In this document: positions 18,153 through 26,340 of the stretch, piece by piece
How the letters are laid out: each line of letters opens with the position of its first letter
How positions within the stretch are numbered: the first letter of the stretch is position 1
From: Streptomyces sp. HNM0575
Lineage (GTDB): Bacteria; Actinomycetota; Actinomycetes; Streptomycetales; Streptomycetaceae
NCBI RefSeq assembly: GCF_012726265.1
Contig: NZ_JAASAG010000010.1
Coordinates: 124,001 to 188,000 of the forward strand
Direction of reading: 5' to 3'
Length of the DNA stretch: 64,000 nucleotides
The notes under the pieces: model-generated
What the model saw: only the letters and a program-made list of their open reading frames with translations
The model's database searches: none
Told to the model about the DNA's origin: nothing
Program-made: the position numbers and the translations under genes

Positions 18153-19403
18153 ATGCCCCGCACGAGCACGACTTTCGGGAACAGTCACTTGGTGATCGAG
18201 ACCGGTGCGTCCCGGCCCGACGCGACCACGATCGTGGAGCGCAAGGGCCTCGGCCACCCGGACACCCTCGCCGACCACTTGGCCGAGCGGCTGTCCCGGG
18301 CCTACAGCCGGTACACCGTGCGGCACTTCGGCGCTGTCCTCCACCACAACTTCGACAAGCTCGCCCTGCTCGGCGGTGCCAGCGAGGTCCGGTACGGCGG
18401 CGGGACCATGACCGCCCCAGTGCGGGTCCTGGTCAACGGCAGAGCAGCGCACATGTGCGCCGGTGAGCGCATCCCGGTCGCCGAGATCGTTCAGGCTGAG
18501 ATCCGCGCGTTCTTCGCCGAGCGGCTCCCCGAGATTTCGGACCACCTCGACATCGTCTTCAACATCACCCGGAACTCAAGTCCCGGAGCTGTGCTCACCG
18601 GTGACGGTGTTCCGGACCGTACGCGGTGGTTCAACCCGCGCTCGATCGAGGACCTGCGTGAGCGGCGGATTCGGCTGTCGAACGACACGTCGCTGGGCAC
18701 GGGTTGGGCGCCGGAGAACGTCTTCGAGTCGTTCGTGCGGGAGCTCGTGGATCACTTCTCCGGCGACAGCGACTTCACCCGTGCCCATTCCTGGTGCGGC
18801 TCCGACGTCAAGCTCATGGGCTACTGGGACGGGGAGCAGGCCGACGTCGTGCTGTGCGTGCCCCAGAAGTCCCGGCACGTCGCGAGCCGGGCTGAGTACA
18901 TCCGCAACACCGAGACCGTGCTCGCCGAGTGCCACCGCATGGCCGCGCTCCGAATTCCTGGTGCCACGGCCACCTTCCGGCTCAACGCCCGCGACGTCCC
19001 CGAGAAGGACGAGCTGTACCTCACCTACACCGGCAGCTCCATCGAGTCCGGGGACGAGGGCGTCGTCGGCCGGGGTAACCGCGTCAACGGGCTCATCACG
19101 CCGCTGCGGCCCATGAACCTGGAGGGTGCCAACGGCAAGAACCCCGTCTACCACGTCGGCAAGCTCTACAACATCGCGGCGCAGCGGCTGGCGCACCGCC
19201 TGCACGAAGCCACGGGCGAGCACGCCGAGGTCCATCTCGTGAGCACGACCGGGCAGCGACTCGACCAGCCCTGGCGCATTCTGGTGCGGCTTTCGTCCAT
19301 AGACGTGGAGGTCGACAAGGTTCAGGCCCTCGTCGACGAGGCCATGGACGAGTTCCCGGCCCTGACGGACGAACTCGTCTCGGACGGGATGGTGTTGAGC
19401 TGA
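18153..19403 (+). CDS. archaeal-type S-adenosylmethionine synthetase
   Basis: 416 residues. Methionine adenosyltransferases make SAM from methionine and ATP. This one belongs to the archaeal-type family (AdoMet_Synthase, pfam01941), not bacterial MetK. Family landmarks include VERKGLGHPDTLADHLAE near residue 28, LHHNFDKLALLGG near 63, GGGT in the 80s, and the conserved block GDEGVVGRGNRVNGLITPLRP followed by GKNPVYHVGKLYNI in the C-terminal third. The ATG is preceded by GGGAG. It is the first gene of the operon: its TGA overlaps the next ATG (TGATG). Streptomyces already has a housekeeping MetK, so this copy suggests locally dedicated SAM supply or an altered substrate. Acquisition by transfer is likely, since the family is rare outside archaea. 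Confidence 0.85.
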   Translation: MPRTSTTFGNSHLVIETGASRPDATTIVERKGLGHPDTLADHLAERLSRAYSRYTVRHFGAVLHHNFDKLALLGGASEVRYGGGTMTAPVRVLVNGRAAHMCAGERIPVAEIVQAEIRAFFAERLPEISDHLDIVFNITRNSSPGAVLTGDGVPDRTRWFNPRSIEDLRERRIRLSNDTSLGTGWAPENVFESFVRELVDHFSGDSDFTRAHSWCGSDVKLMGYWDGEQADVVLCVPQKSRHVASRAEYIRNTETVLAECHRMAALRIPGATATFRLNARDVPEKDELYLTYTGSSIESGDEGVVGRGNRVNGLITPLRPMNLEGANGKNPVYHVGKLYNIAAQRLAHRLHEATGEHAEVHLVSTTGQRLDQPWRILVRLSSIDVEVDKVQALVDEAMDEFPALTDELVSDGMVLS

Positions 19404-20320
19404 TGACGGCGCGGTCGCTCGGTGGGGTCCTACCGGGTGCACGGGACCGGCTCCTCGTTCACTATGGACCTGCTGCCGGCAAATGGCTCGATGCCGCCCC
19501 GCAGCTCCTGGAGGAGGCTGCCGAGCGGTGGAAGCTGACTCTGCAGAGCTACCACGACGCAGGGCACTCATCCGTCGTCGCCGTCGCCAGGGACATCCAT
19601 GGCGTCCCTCTCCTGCTCAAAGCCTGGTACGAACTCGCCCGCTATTGCGACGAGATCACAGCACTCCGGCTGTGGGCCCGTGGCCCGACGGTCGACGTCA
19701 TCGAGACTGCGGACGATCTGTCAGTGGCGTCGCTGGAACTGGTGGGTGGCCGACCCGGAGGTCTGGCCAGGCCCGTGCAGGAAGTTCAGATGGTGGCTGC
19801 GGTGATCCAGAGTCTCCACGCGGTCGGTGCGCAGCGAGGCCGACCGGCGCTCCCGCGACTGGGAGATCATCTCCAGCACACGGTGCTGCCGCGCGTCGCA
19901 CGACGGGCGACCGCTCTCGGCCTCGGGCGGCGTGCATGGCTCGTACGCGAGGCGATCCCGCATCTCCAGGCGCTGAGGGAGTCGCCCGCCCGTACGACGG
20001 TGCTCCACGCCGATCTCTACCGGGAGAACGTGATCTTCGACGGACGGGGAAACGCCAGGCTCATCGACCCGCATCCGATGGTCGGTGATGCAGCATACGA
20101 CTGGGCGTTCTGGACCGTCCACTACGACCTCGGCCAAGCGACCTTCCAACGCATGGCCATCGCGTCACGAATATCGCAGATCCCGGTTCCAGAGATCTCC
20201 GCTTGGTGTCGAGCCATCGCCCTGGACTCACTCCTCTATTACACGGAGATCGGTGATCCGGCTGAGGACGCGGCCGCAGACGTCCTGGCCGCGCTCATGG
20301 CGTCGGGCTTGGAGGGGTGA
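19403..20320 (+). CDS. APH-family phosphotransferase
   Basis: 305 residues of the aminoglycoside phosphotransferase / protein-kinase-like fold. The catalytic loop reads LHADLYRENVIF near residues 203-214 (Brenner motif HxDxxxxN) and the metal-binding segment IDPHPMVGDAAYDW follows about 10 residues later. That combination is typical of the streptomycin 6-kinase / small-molecule kinase branch. The N-terminal lobe is less conserved, with a plausible beta-strand lysine in PLLLKAWYE. It overlaps the upstream SAM synthetase stop and is followed after nine bases by the phosphatase gene. The substrate is unknown: self-resistance by phosphorylation, or a biosynthetic kinase step later reversed by the adjacent phosphatase, would both fit (inference). 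Confidence 0.82.
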   Translation: MTARSLGGVLPGARDRLLVHYGPAAGKWLDAAPQLLEEAAERWKLTLQSYHDAGHSSVVAVARDIHGVPLLLKAWYELARYCDEITALRLWARGPTVDVIETADDLSVASLELVGGRPGGLARPVQEVQMVAAVIQSLHAVGAQRGRPALPRLGDHLQHTVLPRVARRATALGLGRRAWLVREAIPHLQALRESPARTTVLHADLYRENVIFDGRGNARLIDPHPMVGDAAYDWAFWTVHYDLGQATFQRMAIASRISQIPVPEISAWCRAIALDSLLYYTEIGDPAEDAAADVLAALMASGLEG

Positions 20321-20329
20321 GGGGGAGAA

Positions 20330-21040
20330 ATGACGACACACATCCTGCGCCACGGGGAGACCGACCACAGCCGGCACTACCTCGTGAACGGAGACCCGAA
20401 GCGCCCGATCCACCTCAGCGAGGACGGCATCCAGTCCTGCGGTCTGCTCTGGCACACGCTGCCCTTGCGGCAGGTGTCCACATGGCTCTCCAGCGAATTT
20501 CCCCGAGCCCATCAGACGGCGTCGAGGCTGATGGGTGTGCCGGAACCAGGCCCGGTCGTCGACCCGCAGCTCAATGAGCTGGACTACGGCGACTTCGAAG
20601 GAGGCCCGTTTCTGGAGTACGCCGCCTGGTTGGACCGGAACGGCGGACTGCGTCGCCCTCCGGGAGCGCGCGAGTCCCAACGGGAGGGCATCAAGCGCAT
20701 GTTCGAGGGACTCCAGGCGGCCTTGGAGCGCCCCAGCCCGCGGGTGGTCGTCTGCCACGGTCTCCTTGTCTCGGTGCTGCACTGGTGTCGGGAGCGATCC
20801 GACAGCGAGCTCATGCCGCTGTTCTTCCCGGAGGCGTCGTACGTCCAGCCGATCTCGTTCGACGACGAGGAATTGCGGAGCTGCGTGAAGAGCCTCTTCT
20901 CCGACCTTGCTGCCGAGTCGGAAACGGCTCCGGGACCACAGGGGGTTGCGCCGAATTCCCGGCCGGAGGCGGAAGTGGATGTTGCTACCTTCGACCGGGT
21001 AAACCAACCGCACGCACAGAGGGACCTTCCCGATGCATGA
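20330..21040 (+). CDS. histidine phosphatase family protein
   Basis: 236-residue phosphoglycerate mutase-like histidine phosphatase. The phosphohistidine motif LRHGET lies at residues 6-11, an arginine is present in SEFPRAHQTASRLMG near 64-70, an acidic residue in LNELDYGDFEG near 85, and the second catalytic histidine in VVVCHGLLVSVL near 143. GGGGGAGAA precedes the ATG. Its last eight bases overlap the start of the seryl-tRNA synthetase gene (ATGCATGA), so the two are translationally coupled. Members remove phosphate from sugars, nucleotides, cofactors or proteins; nothing in the sequence fixes the substrate. The final 35 residues run past the fold and are not conserved-looking. Confidence 0.83.
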   Translation: MTTHILRHGETDHSRHYLVNGDPKRPIHLSEDGIQSCGLLWHTLPLRQVSTWLSSEFPRAHQTASRLMGVPEPGPVVDPQLNELDYGDFEGGPFLEYAAWLDRNGGLRRPPGARESQREGIKRMFEGLQAALERPSPRVVVCHGLLVSVLHWCRERSDSELMPLFFPEASYVQPISFDDEELRSCVKSLFSDLAAESETAPGPQGVAPNSRPEAEVDVATFDRVNQPHAQRDLPDA

Positions 21041-22328
21041 TGCTCGCGTTCTGATCGACATGGGCGAGGACGCCGTCCGCCGCCTGGCCCGCCGCGGCTA
21101 CACGCTGGACCTCTCCTCCCTGGAGAGTCTCCAGTCTCGTCGGAACAAGAGCATCCAGTCCGGCGACGAGCTGCGCTCGGAGTCGAAGCGCGTCGCGCAG
21201 GAGGTCCAGCGGACGGCGAAGTCGGGCGGCGACATCTCCGCTCTCAAGGAGACCGCGCGGAAGCTGAAGGAGCAGATCCGGGAGACCGAGGCGGAACAGG
21301 AGCGTGTCCAGCAGGAGTTGACGGAGCTGCTGCTCACCATCCCCAACCTGCCCGCCGACGAGGCACCTGACGGTGACTCTGAGGAGTTTGCGGTCGAGCA
21401 GCGCCGCGTCGGCACCCCGCCGGCCTTCTCCTTCGACACCAAGGACCACGTCGACCTCGGCGAGGCCATGGGCATCCTGGATTTCGGCCGGGCGACCAAG
21501 CTGTCCGGGCCGCGCTTCAGCGTCCTGCGAGGCGTCGGTGCGGCCTTGGAACGCGCGCTGGTGGCGCTCTTCCTGGACCTGCATACCCGCCGCCACGGCT
21601 ACACCGAGCACTCGGTGCCGTTCCTGGTCAGTCGTCAAACGATGACCGGGACAGGGCAGTTGCCGAAGTTCGAGGAGGACCTGTTCAGGACGGGTGTCGC
21701 GGACCGGGACCTGTTCCTGATCCCCACGGCCGAGGTTCCGCTCACCAACCTGTATGCGGACGAGATCATCCCGCCGGCCGAGCTGCCGATCGCCTTGACC
21801 GCGCACACGCCGTGCTTCCGCTCGGAGGCCGGTTCGTACGGCAAGGACACCCGCGGCCTGATCCGCCAACACCAGTTCGCCAAGGTCGAGATGGTGCGCA
21901 TCGCTACTGCGGAGCAGGCTCGTGGCGAGATGGAGAAGATGGTCGGCCACGCCGAGGCGTGTCTGAAGGAGCTGGACCTGGCCTATCGCGTCGTCACGCT
22001 CGCTGCTGGCGACACCGGTTTCTCCGCCCAGCTCACGTACGACCTGGAGGTCTGGTTGCCCAGCCAGTCCACCTACCGCGAGGTCTCCTCTGTCTCCGAC
22101 TTCGGCACCTTCCAGGGCCGTCGCGCGGGCATCCGCACCCGCGACGAGAGGGGCAAGCCCACCCCGGCAGCCACAATCAACGGCTCCGGACTGCCGATCG
22201 GCCGCACCCTCGCAGCCCTCCTTGAGCAGCACCAGCAGGCTGACGGCTCGGTCCTGCTGCCTGAATCCCTTGTGAAGTACCTCGGCTTCCGCCGGATCAA
22301 GGCGGACGGAAACCCCTCGGAGGAATAG
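21033..22328 (+). CDS. serS: seryl-tRNA synthetase, secondary copy inside the operon
   Basis: 431 residues, full length for class II seryl-tRNA synthetase. The N-terminal antiparallel coiled coil that binds the long tRNA-Ser arm spans about 25-110. The catalytic core carries TAEVPLTNL, motif 2 FRSEAGSYGKDTRGLIRQHQ at about 262-281, and motif 3 NGSGLPIGRTLAALLEQ near 381-397. All expected ATP-binding arginines are visible, so it should be active. A housekeeping serS must exist elsewhere in the chromosome; an extra complete copy buried in a non-translation operon suggests supply of seryl-tRNA or seryl-AMP to a pathway (VlmL in valanimycin biosynthesis is a precedent) or resistance to a SerRS inhibitor made locally. 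Its stop TAG directly abuts the GTG of the glycosyltransferase gene. Confidence 0.92.
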   Translation: MHDARVLIDMGEDAVRRLARRGYTLDLSSLESLQSRRNKSIQSGDELRSESKRVAQEVQRTAKSGGDISALKETARKLKEQIRETEAEQERVQQELTELLLTIPNLPADEAPDGDSEEFAVEQRRVGTPPAFSFDTKDHVDLGEAMGILDFGRATKLSGPRFSVLRGVGAALERALVALFLDLHTRRHGYTEHSVPFLVSRQTMTGTGQLPKFEEDLFRTGVADRDLFLIPTAEVPLTNLYADEIIPPAELPIALTAHTPCFRSEAGSYGKDTRGLIRQHQFAKVEMVRIATAEQARGEMEKMVGHAEACLKELDLAYRVVTLAAGDTGFSAQLTYDLEVWLPSQSTYREVSSVSDFGTFQGRRAGIRTRDERGKPTPAATINGSGLPIGRTLAALLEQHQQADGSVLLPESLVKYLGFRRIKADGNPSEE

Positions 22329-23345
22329 GTGCTTGTCGGCGTCTGCGACTTCCCTGGTAGTTACGCATTCCCCCCGGCCGGATACGGCGGGATCGAACGA
22401 TGGCTCTGGGCAGTCGCCGTAGGAGCCCGCACCGCTGGCGCCGACGTCCACCTCATCGGGACGGGCTGGCTTGCGGACCTCGAAGACCAATGGGTGCGCA
22501 AGCCGGTCCGCCTTGAGGACGTCACCGCAGGCTCTCTCGCCGAGCGCGACTTGAAGTCCGCCGGCTACGACCTCCTCGTGGTCGGCCACGAATACCCGTC
22601 CCGGCCGTCCTGGGTCAGAACCTGGCGCGAACTGGACTGCGACGTCGCCACGTTCCAGCACTCGCCGACCTTCCAGCACGCGCCCACCGCCTTCGACGGC
22701 GAGCGATCGCGGCTTTACTGCTATTCGCCGGAGATGGTCCAGCGGTACGCCTCCCACACGCCGACAGTCGAACTCGCCGTCCACCTGGGCCTCGACGAAG
22801 AAGAGCCGCCAGCCGTGAAGGGCCGAGACCTTGTGTGGCTCGGACGAATCGACGAGGAGAAGGCACCCCATCTCGCCGTACGGGCTGCCCAGATCCTCGG
22901 ACGCCGCATCCGCATCGTCGGCCCGGTTTTCGACAAGGACTACGTCCGCCGTTACGAGACGACCTTCGCCGCAGACCATGTCGAATGGGTCGGAGAACTG
23001 GGCGGAGCGGCCAAGACCGCTGCCATCGCAGAAGGCTCGGTCTTCGTCTACACCTACGCACGAACCTACGTGGAGGCCGGCGCAGCCGTCTTCGGGGAGT
23101 CGCTACGGGCCGGAACCCCCTTCGCCGCCTTGACCTGGCGAGACGGCACCTGCGCCCAAGCGGCGCTCTGCGACCGCACCGGGGCCACCGTCATCACCGA
23201 CCCTGCCGCCGACGACGAGAGCGCAGCCCATGCGCTCGCCGAAGCCATCGAACGTGCCTCGGTGCTCGATCCGTCCGATGTCCAGGACACCGGATTGGCA
23301 CGCTTCGATCCGGCGAGCCACTTCACGGCCCTGGCAGCGCGCTGA
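22329..23345 (+). CDS. glycosyltransferase, GT4-like (GT-B fold)
   Basis: 338 residues. The N terminus MLVGVCDFPGSYAFPPAGYGG with GIERW resembles the acceptor-domain start of family 4 glycosyltransferases. The C-terminal half has LVWLGRIDEEKAPHLAVRAA, the usual start of the nucleotide-sugar-binding domain, and a retaining-enzyme style E-x7-E region around VEAGAAVFGESLRAGTPF. It is shorter than the common 370-400 residues but both lobes are represented. The GTG start begins immediately after the upstream TAG. Its TGA overlaps the next ATG. It probably transfers a sugar to the product or to a protein or tRNA target of this operon; donor and acceptor are unknown. Confidence 0.8.
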   Translation: MLVGVCDFPGSYAFPPAGYGGIERWLWAVAVGARTAGADVHLIGTGWLADLEDQWVRKPVRLEDVTAGSLAERDLKSAGYDLLVVGHEYPSRPSWVRTWRELDCDVATFQHSPTFQHAPTAFDGERSRLYCYSPEMVQRYASHTPTVELAVHLGLDEEEPPAVKGRDLVWLGRIDEEKAPHLAVRAAQILGRRIRIVGPVFDKDYVRRYETTFAADHVEWVGELGGAAKTAAIAEGSVFVYTYARTYVEAGAAVFGESLRAGTPFAALTWRDGTCAQAALCDRTGATVITDPAADDESAAHALAEAIERASVLDPSDVQDTGLARFDPASHFTALAAR

Positions 23346-24412
23346 TGGAGAGCCACTCGCGCGCCCATCAGGCAGTTGCCGCCTTGCGCCAAGTGCTCGG
23401 TCCTCAGTGGGAGTTCTCTTTCGCCGACCACGATGGCCACACATTCAAGATCCGTCACCGCGACCGCGGTACCCCGTACATCCCGCCGCGCTCAACTCCC
23501 TCGTGGACTGAGCTGCTGACCACCCTCTCCATGGCCTTCGCCGACCGAGGCGTCACACGGGACAAGTGCCTGCCTCTGCGCTGGGACCGCGAAACCGAGC
23601 TGACGATCTCCGCCGTGCAGGCCCTCGACCCCCTCCTCAAAGAAGGTCGTGCCCTGACGTACCGCAAGGGCTTCCTCCCCCAGCCCGTGGTCCGCTTCAC
23701 CGGAGACCGCGACGAACACGGAGACCTGCTCGACGGATTCCTGACGGCCTTCGTCAACATCTCCCGAGTCCAGCCCATCGCCAGCATCGACGACTACGCC
23801 GAGGCACTCGACGACTCGCTCTTCGTCCTCTCCCAACTCGGCTTCCACGCACGGCACATGGAAATCCACGGACGCGTCGAGGTGTGGCGTCGCAGACAGG
23901 TCGCCGGGGTGACACTGATGTTCAACCATGTGGACCTCACGATCGGTGACCTCGTCCTCCTGTGGAACACGGAGCACCCGGCCCGCATGGCTCTGGACCT
24001 CGGCACGGGACTCGAACGCCTCACCTGGGCACTGACCCGTCACGACTGGAAGGAGCTGGTGTTCGGCCCGTTCGCCGACGCCGCGCCCGTCGCCGTCCTG
24101 GACGCCATCCGGACGGCGACACTGCTCCTGGGCAGCGGCATCACACCCTCAGCGAGGGGCGCCGGCGGTGTCGCCCGGCGAGTGATTGCCGCGGTCCCGC
24201 CCGGCCTTGTACGGCTGGGGACCAGCGCCATCGTCCGAGCGTTCCACCAGCAGTGGGCGGCCAGCACGGATCTTCAGGTCCCATGGCCTGGGATCTGCAG
24301 CGCGATGGAGGAGGAGGTCGCCGGCCGATCCGTCCGTACGCCACATCGGCGCTGGGCTGGCAGAGAGTGCGTGGCACCGGACAGGAAAGAAGCGAGCTGC
24401 CAATGGAGTTGA
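23345..24412 (+). CDS. stand-alone protein resembling the alanyl-tRNA synthetase catalytic core
   Basis: 355 residues with no obvious standard annotation. I recognise the AlaRS class II core pattern. LTISAVQALDPLLKEG resembles the LFTNAGMVPFKPYF segment. QPVVRF followed by a phenylalanine-rich stretch ending AFVNIS resembles the motif 2 region (xKCIR ... FFEMLGNFS). LDLGTGLERL matches the (V/I)DTGMGLERL block. SGITPSARGAGGVARRVI matches DGVxPSNEGRGYVLRRII. AlaRS editing and C-Ala domains are absent, so this would be a minimal adenylating or aminoacyl-transferring domain rather than a translation enzyme. The ATG overlaps the glycosyltransferase TGA. The family call rests on motif resemblance by eye; a fold search would decide. 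Confidence 0.6.
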   Translation: MESHSRAHQAVAALRQVLGPQWEFSFADHDGHTFKIRHRDRGTPYIPPRSTPSWTELLTTLSMAFADRGVTRDKCLPLRWDRETELTISAVQALDPLLKEGRALTYRKGFLPQPVVRFTGDRDEHGDLLDGFLTAFVNISRVQPIASIDDYAEALDDSLFVLSQLGFHARHMEIHGRVEVWRRRQVAGVTLMFNHVDLTIGDLVLLWNTEHPARMALDLGTGLERLTWALTRHDWKELVFGPFADAAPVAVLDAIRTATLLLGSGITPSARGAGGVARRVIAAVPPGLVRLGTSAIVRAFHQQWAASTDLQVPWPGICSAMEEEVAGRSVRTPHRRWAGRECVAPDRKEASCQWS

Positions 24413-24594
24413 ACATCTCCGCGGTGCTGCTGCTGGGAGTGGTCCTGGTCGTGATGATCCGAGGGAAGTCGCTGAAGCCCGGACCGGCAGTCGTAGCCGT
24501 GCTCTTCGGCTTCTTCTTGGCGGACACCGATACAGCACCCTCCATCAACCAGTTCATGACGAGCGTGGCAGACATGATCTCCGGGATCGAGTGA
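24403..24594 (+). CDS. 63-residue membrane protein at the operon end
   Basis: Tiny hydrophobic protein: helix one ISAVLLLGVVLVVMI at 5-19, a short basic turn RGKSLKPG, helix two AVVAVLFGFFLA at 29-40, then a polar tail DTAPSINQFMTSVADMISG. It overlaps the end of the AlaRS-like gene by ten bases, with GGAAAG about 13 bases upstream of its ATG. Proteins of this shape recur in Streptomyces mobile elements, though I cannot name the family. It may belong to the operon by coupling, or may be an element-borne gene at the junction before the Wadjet genes. Confidence 0.6.
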   Translation: MELNISAVLLLGVVLVVMIRGKSLKPGPAVVAVLFGFFLADTDTAPSINQFMTSVADMISGIE

Positions 24595-24789
24595 CTTCAA
24601 GCTGGGCCTTCTCGTGGGTCACTCCTCGTGTGTCCCTGTGCCCGTTCGGCCCCGGAGTCGATGTCGACGTCGGTCAACGCGGTCGTGGCATCGGGGAGTC
24701 CGTTATTCCCAGCTTCGTTGTCGGTGGCCGCATCTACGGTTGTTTGAAGGCTTCGGAGCCGGCCGTGGCCGCGAGGGGGAGGGAGCTAC

Positions 24790-26340
24790 ATGCGCAGGGT
24801 TCCACCGGACATGTTCCGGTTCACCACAGGTGATCGAGCCGACCTGTACGGGGCGATCCTGCATGCCTTCGGTGCGGCCAACGAGCGTCTGGAGACGGCT
24901 CTCGGGCTGGATGAAGTCCGCGGGCGCTTACGTACGGTCGGCTGGCTCAATGCGATTGCTGACGACGATCTTCACGACGCGCTGAAGAAGCTCAAGAGCT
25001 GGGGTCTGCTGGATGTCATCCAGAACCACGCGGAGAACTATCGGACGGCGGAGGAATACGAGCGGCGCAACCTCCAGTACTCCCTGACGCGGCGCGGTGA
25101 AGCTGCATTCGCCGGTGTGCAGCACGCACTGTCGGTGCTCGCTACGACGGGAGCGTTGCAGACCGCGGTGCTGGAGGCGATCACGGACAGGCTGGACGAG
25201 TTGTACGTCCTGACCGGTGATCCTGCGTCTTCGGATCGCCGGATCTTCAGCACCTTGCAGGAGTTGGAAGGCCATCTTGAGGCTCTGCTGGACAACACCA
25301 AGGCGTTCAACGGGGAGCTTCAGCGGTTGTTGCGTGCCGAAGGAGCCGATCTGACCGTCTTCCGGGAGGTGAAGGCTGCGACGGTGGCCTACCTCCGGGA
25401 GTTCCTGGTCAACCTGGATCAGCGTGGGCACGGGGTGGCAGCAGCTGTGGCCCGTGTGGAGGAGCGAGGCGTCTCGGTCCTCCACGAACGGGCATTGCGC
25501 GGGGCGGAGTTGCCGCCGGTGGCCGGGGAGGATCCGGGCGCTGCCTGGCTGGAGCGTCGGCGGGCACGATGGGCGGGTCTGCAGGCATGGTTTCTCCCTC
25601 CTGACGGGGGCCGGCCGCGGGTTGACCAGTTGCACGACGTTGCTCGTCGGGCCATCGTCTCACTGCTTCAAGTCCTTGATCGGATCAACGAGTCACGTCG
25701 CCGGTCGTCGAGCGCGGTACAGGATTTCCGGGAGCTGGCCCGCTGGTTCGCGGCAGCCCCGGGGGACGAGGATCTCCACCGCCTGTGGACGGTGGCCTTC
25801 GGGCTGGGATCAGCCCGTCACGCCCATCTCGCCCACCCAGACCCGGAATTGGTCACGTCCTCGCAGGTGTGGGCGGAGGCGCCGCCGGTCGAGGTGTCTG
25901 CGCTGCTGCGCACGAGCGGTCGTACGGAGCGCTTCGCTCGAACCGGCAAAGTACGGGACGTCGCCGCCATCAAAGCGGCGCGGGCGGAACGGGCCCGTCA
26001 GGAACGTGCGCAGCTCCAAGAGGCGTGGCGTGCTCTGAGGACCGAGGGCCCACTGAGGCTTTCCGACTTCGGCGAGCTGGACGACGGAGCGTTCGACCGG
26101 CTGCTCGATCTGCTCGGCAGGGCACTCTCGACCCGACCGGACGGTTCGGGCGTCCGGCGGGCCACCACTGGCGACGGCAGGGTGGAGATCGCCTTGAGTC
26201 CAGCTGCCGACGGCAGGACCGCAGTCCTGCGAACGCCGAAAGGTGTCCTGAGAGGGCCGGACTTCATCGTGCATATCGAAACCGGGGCTGGGGCTGGACT
26301 GGCCGCGACGTGGGCGGGCCGGAAGGAGGTCGCGGGATGA
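24790..26340 (+). CDS. jetA: Wadjet subunit JetA (TIGR02677 / DUF2397 type)
   Basis: 516 residues, first gene of the four-gene TIGR02677-TIGR02680 neighbourhood now known as a Wadjet plasmid-restriction system. The N terminus is winged-helix-like (DLYGAILHAFGAANERLETALGLD and the LKKLKSWGLLD segment), followed by long helical stretches. This fits the kleisin-like role of JetA, which bridges the SMC-type JetC heads. No catalytic motif is expected or seen. GGGAGGGAGC lies just before the ATG. Its TGA overlaps the next ATG (ATGA), as is usual in this operon. Subtype naming of Wadjet systems is not asserted here. The family call is from gene order and size together with residue patterns. Confidence 0.82.
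   Translation: MRRVPPDMFRFTTGDRADLYGAILHAFGAANERLETALGLDEVRGRLRTVGWLNAIADDDLHDALKKLKSWGLLDVIQNHAENYRTAEEYERRNLQYSLTRRGEAAFAGVQHALSVLATTGALQTAVLEAITDRLDELYVLTGDPASSDRRIFSTLQELEGHLEALLDNTKAFNGELQRLLRAEGADLTVFREVKAATVAYLREFLVNLDQRGHGVAAAVARVEERGVSVLHERALRGAELPPVAGEDPGAAWLERRRARWAGLQAWFLPPDGGRPRVDQLHDVARRAIVSLLQVLDRINESRRRSSSAVQDFRELARWFAAAPGDEDLHRLWTVAFGLGSARHAHLAHPDPELVTSSQVWAEAPPVEVSALLRTSGRTERFARTGKVRDVAAIKAARAERARQERAQLQEAWRALRTEGPLRLSDFGELDDGAFDRLLDLLGRALSTRPDGSGVRRATTGDGRVEIALSPAADGRTAVLRTPKGVLRGPDFIVHIETGAGAGLAATWAGRKEVAG

Noticed and set aside
20985..22979. 664-codon minus-strand open frame
   Set aside because: Antisense to the seryl-tRNA synthetase and glycosyltransferase genes; a shadow frame.
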